A stretch of 29,497 bases of DNA from contig JARGSG010000065.1 in NCBI GenBank assembly GCA_030374805.1, positions 1 to 29,497 of the forward strand, read 5' to 3'. This document shows, one piece after another, positions 1 through 9,948 of the stretch (its first letter is position 1; the number at the start of each line of letters is the position of its first letter). The stretch comes from Gracilaria gracilis (lineage: Eukaryota > Rhodophyta > Florideophyceae > Gracilariales > Gracilariaceae). The notes beneath the pieces are model-generated. The model searched no databases. It was not told the origin of the DNA and saw only the letters and a program-made list of their open reading frames with translations. A program made the position numbers and the translations under genes.

Positions 1-703
1 GATAATCCAACCAGGAAATTATAGATTCGGGCTTTGGGGCCGGTACCCAAGCCAAGTAGCATGGGTCGAAACTAGGAGCCCCAGCGAATCCTCGTTGCGA
101 AGTTAAAGAGTTTTTCTGCGCCCACCTACATGCTTCCAGTAATTTGGTGTTACACGAGAGCGATGCAAAGATGAGCTGTGTTTCAAGAGCGCGCTGTAAA
201 ACTATGCCTCCGATCCATTGTTCATAGTGGCAAACCTTGGTCCTTGGCATAAATTTCAGCTCTCCTTTCAAGAACGTAAGAACTTTGTCATTTCGTGAAG
301 AGTAGTAGTCCAGAAGTCGTTTGTTTTCACTAGAATATTCGTAGTGGCTGATTGTTCTAGAAACACGAGATCGTTTAAACTGGAAGCATACTTTGCCTTC
401 ACGTTTCACAAGAAACCCAAGCCTGTGGTAACGTTGATCGGGGGAAACCAATAGAAATTGCGGACATACGTTTCCATTCGCGACATCCAACAGAAACTGT
501 GGTAACCAGGTGTCAGGTGGCAGACTTTCATTCTTGATACACGAAGGATCGTTGTACAACGAAAGGAGAATGGGCATTCTCTCCTTCGTTGAAGAATGTA
601 TATGGGACATCATAATGATTCGGATGCCTCGGAACAAAGAAACTAAAAGGAGGGATCGGTTTTTCGGTTGCAGAGATCCAGGAGAGTATGAGAGAATGAA
701 CGA
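1..703 (-). CDS. Unrecognised protein, 3' end off the left edge
   Basis: The minus strand is stop-free from 703 down to base 1, about 234 codons, and runs off the window, so it is a partial coding region. The upstream stop is TAG at 704-706. The first ATG codons in frame are the ATG-ATG pair at 613-608. The translation is mixed in composition, with well-spread aromatic, charged and Cys residues, and has no low-complexity stretch. A stop-free run of this length at roughly even base composition is unlikely by chance. I recognise no domain. It follows the SANT/telobox gene on the same strand. A GTATTC donor near 785 and a CTAG acceptor at 704-707 are both phase 0, so it could be a downstream exon of that gene. 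That link is inference. Confidence 0.6.
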
Positions 704-769
704 CTAGACGGCCTGCGTTTGTGCACGATTACGATTTTTTACAAAAAGTACCGTAAGAAAACAAAATAA

Positions 770-2612
770 TCACCTATCCAAGAATACTAAAGCTTCCTGA
801 AAGCGTCTGGCTTCAGCTGCTGAATCTGGCGTGTTCTCTAGCGCGCTCGCATTATCACACCGATCTAAACCATTGAAAATGCTTTCAGGTATATGTATTT
901 GAATCGTGAACTTCTTTTTCATTCTTTCCTCAAGTGGAGAGGGCCACTCAGGAACTACTATCGTCAAACTCCAGTAGGGAGGAGAAACTGCCTTCCTTTT
1001 CGTCCTCCTCTTCTGATGCTCACGTATCCTAGCATTCGGGCTCTATCCTTTAGACTGGTTTGAAGTCGTACAAATCCATTTGGAATAAACAACTCCTTCT
1101 GCATACGACTCCAGCTCCCGACTCCATACTGTTCAATACCTTGGCGTAGTAATTTGTCTTCCCTGGGTGAGAATGAACCAGTCCTCAGTTGCAGTCAGTT
1201 CAGGCTCGCCCGTAGTTGAAAACTTTTGGTTCCACCCAAGAGATCTCTTTTTTTCCTACTGGTCCTTGATCTCTTCTGAGCAACACCATCATCTGAATCA
1301 TCGTCAGAAAACAGATGAATCTTCAATATCTCATCAGCCTCATTGCCTTTCACTTTATCAAGGTTGCTGGCCAAATTCTTCTCCGTTTCTTGACCGAGGC
1401 AAATTATATTGGTGAAAACTTCATCAAGTTTCTCCTCCTCCCTGTCAATGATATGTTGGACGGAGGTTAACAGGGATGAAACACCTAACTGGTCAATAGA
1501 CAACCCTCTGGCCCCATTGTACCTTTCGATCATATACTCTTTCAATGACTTCATTTCGCTCCTGAAGATGTCTTCATTCAAGAAAGGCTTCCATTTCACA
1601 AAACGAGATTTGCAATTCGAACCCAGCTTTTTCAGCACATGAACTTCACCTGAGCCACTAAGAACGGTGGATTTCACCAGAGAGATAACAGCTCTAAACA
1701 GTCTTGTTGTCAAAGCACTGTTACTTCCATTAATGAAGATGTATGTGCTCCTATCTAGTAGAGAATAGAGTTGTTTCTCAGAGATTTCATTCAATTGCAT
1801 GTCGTTCCTAAGCGTGAAAACTAGGCCTTTCGCTTCCATGCATTGTACTTTAGCTGAGAGATGCTCTCGAAGAATTCCAGCTTGTTTTATCCCGTAGCAC
1901 TTCTTCACGCACTCTTCAATAAACTTCCCGGACATTCCAACATCAAGAACTTTGCGAATGCCAGGCAATTCCGCTACTGAGAGAAGACAGCTGACCACTT
2001 GCGGGAAGTCCACATTCTCTTTCAGCTGAGGCTCAGAACCTCGGTCACATGTTGCAGGACCTAAATTTTCAAGTTTTGCAAGCTCTTTCCGTTCACGATG
2101 TTTCTTCGAATGACCTCCACCTTCACGATTCACAAGCTCTTTCCGTTCAAGATCTTCTTTCGAGCGACCTCCATATTCAAGATTCACAAACTCTTTCCGC
2201 TCACGATGTTCTTCATGGAAGCTTTCGCGAAAGTGACGTTCACTGCCGCAGAAATTAATAACCGCCCCAAGAGATTTCACTGGAACTGCGGACTTGGCAG
2301 CCACGGTGTCTCTGGCCTCAAACTGGGCTGTTATCTCCTCTGAATCTCCACCTCCGTCCCTAAATTGACCCAAGGGGATGATATCTTGTGAGGTCCTCGC
2401 CTTTTTCCGGGGAAAATTCGTATGTTCCTCACTAATCTTCTTGTATCTCTCCCAACACTCTCCCGGATTCCGATCCCGAGGAAGAAGTTGATTATTTGCC
2501 AAAGTCTCCCAGAAATTGAGCTCCAAGTGCTTCCAGAGCCACTATGTGCTTCCTCTAAGGCTGCGTCCCGCAATTGCTGGTCCTCCTCGGACATCCAGTT
2601 CTTACCAGACAT
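770..2612 (-). pseudogene. SANT plus telobox-like Myb protein, frame-disrupted
   Basis: The gene starts at ATG 2612 with a SANT-like first half (NWMSEEDQQL). The second half (FWETLAN, then a Pro-Arg segment, then GECWERY) lies in another frame from about 2526. That frame is open to TGA at 1195-1197 and holds an 18-residue tandem repeat rich in ERKE and a late acidic and basic stretch. In the same frame after the TGA, about 1173-1030, lies a second Myb domain (FSPREDKLL, YGVGSWSRM, LKDRARML). Its last part resembles the telobox of telomere-repeat binding proteins. A third frame continues to 770. There are three lesions: a frame change in SANT, the TGA, and a frame change after the telobox. I found no phase-consistent introns of normal length to remove them. 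A DNA- or chromatin-binding role follows from the domains. Assembly indels are an alternative to true decay. Confidence 0.6.
2080..2214 (-). repeat. 54-bp in-frame tandem repeat, about 2.5 copies
   Basis: Copies begin at 2080, 2134 and 2188, spaced exactly 54 bp and differing at a few sites. On the minus strand they encode an 18-residue unit containing ERKE(L/F)(V/A) followed by Gly-Gly and Lys-rich residues. The length is a multiple of three, so the repeat preserves the reading frame of the SANT/telobox protein. That supports former coding constraint there. Confidence 0.85.
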
Positions 2613-3315
2613 TTTCTGTGTGATATGAGACTCTCCAACGGGAAGAAATTCGAATGTGCTCCGCCGCTCGGTCGCTCTCCGAGTGAATCGGACGAGGAAG
2701 TGCCGATCTAGAGCACGAAATGGGTTTTGAGGTACCTTCGCAACGGCTTGCTTGGAACATGTTTTTCATTCGTGTGTTTTGGATTAGGATTTTTTTCGTT
2801 TTTCACAAGTTTTATTTTAAGATTCGCTACAAGATGTCATCTAGAAGATGCGAAGATGACATCTTTCTTTGCCCGCCAGTACAGTCCCGTTCCGAGGCAC
2901 CATCATGCGTAGCCAACACCATAGTTATTTCCACATTGTTTATATCTCACACTGCGAACCGCTCCTTCTCCTTCCCTTCCACTCCCTGCACTTCAATCGA
3001 AACAACAACGACACGGTAGAGATTTGGCGCGGAATCCTTTTTAGAGCAGATTTCACGAATTGAGGTGTTCAAGTCGTCGTGTTGCTTTTCGCCGCCGTTG
3101 CGCATGGAACCCTTGGTGTAGTTTCGGTAGTGGCAAGGCGTGTTATACGATTTAGCCTACGCAATGAAGTGAGTACGGGGCGCTTGCAAAGACCAATATG
3201 TCACGTTTGTGCATAATAGAAATCTTGGTTTTAAGGAATACAGGAATAAGCACAATAAATCAGGATGGCTTCTGGGCGGAGTCTTGAAGTGTACAACTTC
3301 AACACGGGGTGGAAC
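2613..3315. other. Intergenic stretch upstream of the minus-strand gene
   Basis: No coding frame convinced me here. The short plus-strand frames around 2720-3063 overlap one another and show no family signature. The stretch would hold the promoter of the SANT/telobox gene, but I recognise no clear core element. It contains one perfect hairpin at 2831-2865. Confidence 0.4.
2831..2865. repeat. Perfect 12-bp inverted repeat, 11-nt loop
   Basis: AAGATGTCATCT at 2831-2842 is the exact reverse complement of AGATGACATCTT at 2854-2865, with an 11-nt spacer. It lies about 220 bp upstream of the minus-strand start at 2612. No T-run marks it as a terminator. A protein-binding site or a short TIR remnant are both possible. 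Confidence 0.8.
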
Positions 3316-6300
3316 CATGTCCTAGGACACCATGAAAAAGTGGTTCATGTTCTTGCATCACGGAATTTTCAGAAAAAGTTTTAGTTTTTGTAAATAAATA
3401 CCAATTTTTTTGGAAACATCCCGCGCGCTTTGCACGAACATGAACCAAGTTTTCGCCATGTCCTAGGACATGGCCTCCTCAACACATTGCTCCGCGTCCG
3501 CATTCGTCCATGGTGTATGACCAGGGGCTCTTGTCCCAAAATATAACTTGAATGCTTCATGTCCTAGGACACCATGAAAAAGTGGTTCATGTTCTTGCAT
3601 CACGGAATTTTCAGAAAAAGTTTTTGTAAATAAATACCAATTTTTTGGAAACATTCCGCGCGCTTTGCACGAACATGAACCAAGTTTTCGCCATGTCCTA
3701 GGACATGGCCTCCTCAACACATTGCTCCGCGTCCGCATTCGTCCATGGTGTATGACCAGGGGCTCTTGTCCCAAAATATAACTTGAATGCTTCATGTCCT
3801 AGGACACCATGAAAAAGTGGTTCATGTTCTTGCATCACGGAATTTTCAGAAAAAGATTTTGTAAATAAATACCAATTTTTTGGAAACATCCCGCGCGCTT
3901 TGCACGAACATGAACCAAGTTTTCGCCATGTCCTAGGACATGGCTCCGTTATGTGGCACCTGAAATTATATCGCGCACAAGTGGCCCACAAGTGCAATTT
4001 TAATGAAACGGACACCGGCCACAGTGAAAGGAGAGTCGAAAGACCACGTGTAAAACACCTTTTTGCACTTCACACGTATCCCACGTTTACTAAAGTAATT
4101 TACGGCATATAGATACACACATCAGCAATTCTTCACCATGTGTATTATGTACTACTAACGGGTGCCATTTATTCTCGAACGGTTTGAAGGATCTCCACAA
4201 TGCTGGCTGTTTTCAACAGTTTGAACAGATGTTCACAATAATGGCTGTTTTGTAAAGCATTGATTGTTATGGAAGGAAGCGTTTATGAGTTTCGAATTTC
4301 TGAAGTTCAGTGGATATAGCTTTACTCCAGGGTTCAGCCGACTTGACCAGCAAGATTGGGAAACTTGTCTGGTGAAAAGCATCACGGAATTCTCAAAAAA
4401 AGTTTTTGTAAATAAATACCAATTTTTTGAAAACATCCCGCGCGCTTTGCACGAACATGAACCAAGTTTTCGCCATGTCCTAGGACATGGCCCCCTCAAC
4501 ACATTGCTCCGCGTCCGCATTCGTCCATGGTGTATGACCAGGGGCTCTTGTCCCAAAATATAACTTGAATGCTTCATGTCCTAGGACACCATGAAAAAGT
4601 GGTTCATGTTCTTGCATCACGGAATTTTCAGAAAAAGATTTTGTAAATAAATACCAATTTTTTGGAAACATCCCGCGCGCTTTGCAGGAACATGAACCAA
4701 GTTTTCGCCATGTCCTAGGACATGGCCTCCTCAACACATTGCTCCGCGTCCGCATTCGTCCATGGTGTATGACCAGGGGCTCTTGTCCCAAAATATAACT
4801 TGAATGCTTCATGTCCTAGGACACCATGAAAAAGTGGTTCATGTTCTTGCATCACGGAATTTTCAGAAAAAGATTTTGTAAATAAATACCAATTTTTTGG
4901 AAACATTCCGCGCGCTTTGCACGAACATGAACCAAGTTTTCGCCATGTCCTAGGACATGGCCTCCTCAACACATTGCTCCGCGTCCGCATTCGTCCATGG
5001 TGTATGACCAGGGGCTCTTGTCCCAAAATATAACTTGAATGCTTCATGTCCTAGGACACCATGAAAAAGTGGTTCATGTTCTTGCATCACGGAATTTTCA
5101 GAAAAAGTTTTTGTAAATAAATACCAATTTTTTGGAAACATCCCGCGCGCTTTGCACGAACATGAACCAAGTTTTCGCCATGTCCTAGGACATGGCTCCG
5201 TCATGTGGCACCTGAAATTATATCGCGCACAAGTGGCCCACAAATGCAACTTTAATGAAACGGACACCGGCTACAGTGAAAGGAGAGTCGAAGTGCCACG
5301 TGTAAAAACACCTTTTTGCACTTCACACGTATCCCACGTTTACTAAAGTAATTTACGGCATATAGATACACACATCAGCAATTCTTCACCATGTGTATTA
5401 TGTACTACTAACGGGTGCCATCTATTCTCGAACGGTTTGAAGGATCTCCACAATGCTGGATGTTTTCAACAGTTTGAACAGATGTTCACAATAATGGCTG
5501 TTTTGTAAAGCATTGGATGTTATGGAAGGAAGCGTTTATGAGTTTCGAATTTCTGAAGTTCAGTGGATATAGCTTTACTCCAGGGTTCAGCCGACTTGAC
5601 CAGCAAGATTGGGAAACTTGTCTGGTGAAAAGCATCACGGAATTCTCAAAAAAAGTTTTTGTAAATAAATACCAATTTTTTGGAAACATCCCGCGCGCTT
5701 TGCAGGAACATGAACCAAGTTTTCGCCATGTCCTAGGACATGGCCTCCTCAACACATTGCTCCGCGTCCGCATTCGTCCATGGTGTATGACCAGGGGCTC
5801 TTGTCCCAAAATATAACTTGAATGCTTCATGTCCTAGGACACCATGAAAAAGTGGTTCATGTTCTTGCATCACGGAATTTTCAGAAAAAGTTTTTGTAAA
5901 TAAATACCAATTTTTTGGAAACATTCCGCGCGCTTTGCACGAACATGAACCAAGTTTTCGCCATGTCCTAGGACATGGCCTCCTCAACACATTGCTCCGC
6001 GTCCGCATTCGTCCATGGTGTATGACCAGGGGCTCTTGTCCCAAAATATAACTTGAATGCTTCATGTCCTAGGACACCATGAAAAAGTGGTTCATGTTCT
6101 TGCATAACGGAATTTTCAGAAAAAGTTTTTGTAAATAAATACCAATTTTTTGAAAACATCCCGCGCGCTTTGCAGGAACATGAACCAAGTTTTCGCCATG
6201 TCCTAGGACATGGCTCCGTCATGTGGCACCTGAAATTATATCGCGCACAAGTGGCCCACAAATGCAACTTTAATGAAACGGACACCGGCTACAGTGAAAG

Positions 6301-7742
6301 GAGAGTCGAAGTGCCACGTGTAAAACACCTTTTTGCACTTCACACGTATCCCACGTTTACTAAAGTAATTTACGGCATATAGATACACACATCAGCAATT
6401 CTTCACCATGTGTATTATGTACTACTAACGGGTGCCATCTATTCTCGAACGGTTTGAAGGATCTCCACAATGCGGGATGTTTTCAACAGTTTGAACAGAT
6501 GTTCACAATAATGACTGTTTTGTAAAGCATTGGATGTTATGGAAGGAAGCGTTTATGAGTTTCGAATTTCTGAAGTTCAGTGGATATAGCTTTACTCCAG
6601 GGTTCAGCCGACTTGACCAGCAAGATTGGGAAACTTGTCTGGTGAAAAGCATCACGGAATTCTCAAAAAAAGTTTTTGTAAATAAATACCAATTTTTTGG
6701 AAACATCCCGCGCGCTTTGCACGAACATGAACCAAGTTTTCGCCATGTCCTAGGACATGGCTCCGTCATGTGGCACCTGAAATTATATCGCGCACAAGTG
6801 GCCCACAAATGCAACTTTAATGAAACGGACACCGGCTACAGTGAAAGGAGAGTCGAAGTGCCACGTGTAAAACACCTTTTTGCACTTCACACGTATCCCA
6901 CGTTTACTAAAGTAATTTACGGCATATAGATACACACATCAGCAATTCTTCACCATGTGTATTATGTACTACTAACGGGTGCCATCTATTCTCGAACAGT
7001 TTGAAGGATCTCCACAATGCTGGCTGTTTTCAACAGTTTGAACAGATGTTCACAATAATGGCTGTTTTGTAAAGCATTGGATGTTATGGAAGGAAGCGTT
7101 TATGAGTTTCGAATTTCTGAAGTTCAGTGGATATAGCTTTACTCCAGGGTGCAACAGACTTGACCAGCAAGATTGGGAAACTTGTCTGGTGAAAAGCATC
7201 ACGGAATTTTCAAAAAGGGTTTTTGTAAACAAATACCAATTTTTTGGAAACATCCCGCGCGCTTTGCACGAACATGAACCAAGTTTTCGCCATGTCCTAG
7301 GACATGGCTCCGTCATGTGGCACCTGAAATTATATCGCGCACAAGTGGCCCACAAGTGCATTTTAATGAAACGGACACCGGCTACAGTGAAAGGAGAGTC
7401 GAAGTGCCACGTGTAAAACACCTTTTTGCACTTCACACGTATCCCACGTTTACTAAAGTAATTCACGGCATATAGATACACACATCAGCAATTCTTCACC
7501 ATGTGTATTATGTACTACTAACGGGTGCCATCTATTCTCGAACAGTTTGAAGGATCTCCACAATGCTGGCTGTTTTCAACAGTTTGAACAGATGTTCGCA
7601 ATAATGGCTGTTTTGTAAAGCATTGGATGTTATGGAAGGAAGCGTTTATGAGTTTCGAATTTCTGAAGTTCAGTGGATATAGCTTTACTCCAGGGTTCAA
7701 CAGACTTGACCAGCAAGATTGGGAAACTTGTCTGGTGAAAAG
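3316..7742. repeat. Tandem satellite array of two monomer classes (A and B)
   Basis: Starts of a shared palindrome CATGTCCTAGGACATG give the register. A monomers (235 bp) start at 3457, 3692, 4474, 4709, 4944, 5727 and 5962. B monomers (547 or 548 bp) start at 3927, 5179, 6197, 6744 and 7291. A partial A opens the array at 3316 and the last B is cut at about 7742. The order is a-A-A-B-A-A-A-B-A-A-B-B-b. A and B share the palindromic start and a common tail of roughly 110 bp, from the segment CATCACGGAATT to TTTTCGC. Their middles are unrelated. Copies differ at only a few sites, so amplification or homogenisation is recent. Open frames across the array overlap on both strands. Unit lengths of 235 and 547 are not multiples of three, so I do not treat those frames as genes. 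Confidence 0.97.
3558..3707. repeat. 150-bp foldback inside satellite A
   Basis: The 42-nt left arm (3558-3599) and right arm (3666-3707) are inverted copies matching at 35 of 42 positions. The central region is 66 nt. Both ends carry the CCTAGG-centred sequence, perfect in the right arm. Each A unit is this foldback plus an 85-bp spacer holding GTCCATGGTG and ATATAACTTG. The same structure recurs in each complete A-A junction. B units keep only the right half. It resembles a non-autonomous TIR or foldback element captured in a tandem array. Confidence 0.8.
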
Positions 7743-8236
7743 TAGCTATTGGTTATAAAGGATTTTCGATATTCAGTTTGACGTTTGGTTCTCTTTTGTG
7801 AAGAGGTTATCTATTTTTTTCACTATGACGGCCGTGAGAATAGTTTAATGTTAGGAGGTGCAATTAGCATCGAAAAATTGCTTTCTGTGCGGAAGAGGAA
7901 CACTACGACTATGGAATAACCATGAAATAGGGTATCTACAGATGGGTTTCTGTTTCGATGGTGAGTGTTGTTCTCGTTGGGGAATCGAAAGAATTAGTAG
8001 TGAACTCAAATCTCTTTATATAGCGAGGTTTGGAATCGCTTCCTTGAGGTTAAACAGTTACATGTTTCATGACAGGTATACAATGAATAGTCGGAAAAGT
8101 TGGGACTTTTCAAAGGTGGTCTGAAAAAGGAGGTGGAGGACATCCATTCATTGGAAAGGGCAACTCTCAGGGCCCTTGAATACCTCAGGTACGCCGGTAG
8201 CTTTATTAAAATGTTTGTAATGCCGCCTTTTTCTCC
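7743..8236. other. Unique sequence after the satellite, no supported gene
   Basis: The array stops abruptly inside a B unit at about 7742. A plus-strand frame from a GTG at 7858 to 8124 is open, but it has no recognisable motif and no ATG near its start. I do not call it. Nothing else stands out. Confidence 0.4.
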
Positions 8237-8820
8237 TCAATTTTCTTTTAACTTCGTATCCATGGGCACCGCTTTCTTCTTGATAGTTTCGTTCAACGCC
8301 TTCTTCTTGATGGTTTCGTTCAACGTATGCAGCTTTCCTATTTCGTTTTTAGTATCCTCTAACGTTGAATTGCTTGTGCTGCCATCTCCAGGTTGAGAAG
8401 AAGCAGGCTGTGAATTGTAATCAGCATTTTCATTTTCATTTTGAGTGGCCGCTCATGCTGCGATTCTTTCCGATCGAAAAAGAAGTCGTAACGGTGCGAT
8501 TCTTTCCACTTCTATTTTATATTTAGACTTTGTTGCTTTTCTTACTTTAAAATCCTCCAATGCCCAATCCATCACATTACAATTTCCTACAATTCTTTCA
8601 TATTTGTTAGTATCCGGCTCTAGTGTTTTATGAAAATTGGCTCACGGTCGCATCTATAGCGTTCTCACTTTCATAGCTTTTCTCGGATGCCTTCATCAAG
8701 TTTCATCCATAAGTTCTTGTATACTTTGCGTTTCATTTGTCTCATTTGTCTCACCATTGCTTTACGAAATTATTTATTCATCTTTAGATGAAAGGCCGAC
8801 TTCATCTCATCCCATGTGAA
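8237..8820 (-). pseudogene. Degraded coding remnant with TWDEMKSAF motif
   Basis: On the minus strand, 8820-8770 reads a short segment containing TWDEMKSAF before a TAA. One frame from 8641 to 8237 is then coding-like (KYERIVGN, MDWALEDFKV, an Asn/Glu/Ser-rich linker, LNETIKKK twice). It has one internal TGA at 8453-8455 and ends at TGA 8237-8239. Another short frame (GETNETNET) sits between these parts. The Trp-Asp-Glu start is reminiscent of retrotransposon gag or of Myb/SANT-like domains in transposon proteins, but I cannot choose. Several stops and frame changes make it a remnant. The host or mobile origin is unknown. Confidence 0.45.
8274..8327 (-). repeat. 27-bp direct tandem duplication
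   Basis: Two adjacent 27-bp copies start at 8274 and 8301 and are nearly identical. Both encode LNETIKKKA on the minus strand. The duplication preserves frame. Confidence 0.8.
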
Positions 8821-9598
8821 ATTTCTTCCTTCATTCTACTTATATTGAGAAGAGCAGCCAAGTAGTAAAACAGCGAACTTGAAGGCCAAAAGGTTATCAA
8901 CCGTTCTTGTGATTTCAATTGACCCCAATAAAAGCCACGTCGCATATTCCAATCAGAGTTGCGAGGATTTTTGCAATCATGTTTGCAATCATGTATGGCT
9001 CTCCAACTTGTTATCAGGATTATCGTACAAATAATTAATTGCCCACCTTCTCTGCGAGAGACCTTGTGGTGTTAATTAATTCACGAAAACAGGTCATCTG
9101 ATGGGGAATAAATATGAGCCTCCTAAGCTTCGGGCATTAAATGGATACGCCACTGGCCAAAACTTCATAGCGCAGTTCAATTCCTCGTCTGGTAAATACC
9201 ACATAGATCATTGCCAGTCTTCTTCATCATGTCCTGTTCATCATTCCACAACATTTAAGATCCTTTCAGGATCTATGCGCGACAAATTCCCCCTAACATA
9301 ACGAAAAGAAATCCATCCCGAACACCATGGAGCGGAAAAACAAGATCCCCATATCAATCCCTCCCACAAAAAGGGAATATAAGTTCCAGTGCTAACCAAG
9401 GCTACACAATTTGACAAAGAAAAATGAAACATGTAATGGACCGTTAGCCTCAAAGGAAGAAAACTGAGCTTCATTACCAGATATATTTGCGAAATTCGTT
9501 GGATTCTTACAGTCGATTGTCCTCCTGAACCCAGAAATGAGACCCATACATGGGCCCCCTAGAGCCCTAACTTGGCCAACTAGGGCCCTAACATCAAA
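8821..9598. other. No supported gene
   Basis: Short frames at 9101-9301 (plus) and 9241-9474 (minus) overlap and lack motifs. A minus-strand segment around 8900-8990 has a coding flavour but is too short to call. The stretch ends where the telomere-like repeats begin. Confidence 0.35.
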
Positions 9599-9948
9599 TT
9601 CCCCCCCCTAAACGAAAACCCCCGTAGTGGGCTTAACTAATTCCCCCCCTAATCCCCTAATTCCCCCCTAATTCCCCCCTAATTCCCCCCTAATTCCCCC
9701 CCTAATTCCCCCCTAATCCCCCCTAATTCCCCCCTAATCATCCCCTAATCATCCCCTAAACTCCCCCCCTAATTCCCCCCCTAATTCCCCCCCTAATTCC
9801 CCCCTAATTCCCCCCTAATTCCCCCCTAAATCCCCCCTAATTCCCCCCTAATTCCCCCTAAAAACCCTAAACCCTAAAACCCTAAACCCCTAAAACCTAA
9901 AACCCCTAAACCCTAATTCCCCCCCTAAACCCCTAATTCCCCCCCTAA
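9599..9948. repeat. Telomere-like C-rich repeat array
   Basis: Most of the block is repeats of C(5-7)TAATT, units of 10-12 bp, with variants such as CCCCTAATCAT. From about 9857 to 9918 it changes to 7-8-bp units of the CCCTAAA and CCCTAAAA type, then returns to C-rich TAATT units. In the G-rich sense these are AATTAGGGGGG and TTTAGGG-like. The C-rich strand reads left to right, the orientation expected at a left chromosome end. The block abuts retroelement coding sequence at 9949. Scattered CCCTAA motifs occur from 9564. It may be an interstitial telomeric tract or an unrelated C-rich satellite. Confidence 0.8.

Noticed and set aside
3463..7481. Recurring 99-143 residue open frames on both strands of the satellite
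   Set aside because: They recur with the repeat period, overlap each other on both strands, and the unit lengths (235, 547) break the frame between copies. They are by-products of the repeat.
3316..7742. CRISPR-like array
   Set aside because: Repeats are long, directly tandem and eukaryotic-satellite-like. There are no short repeats with unique spacers.
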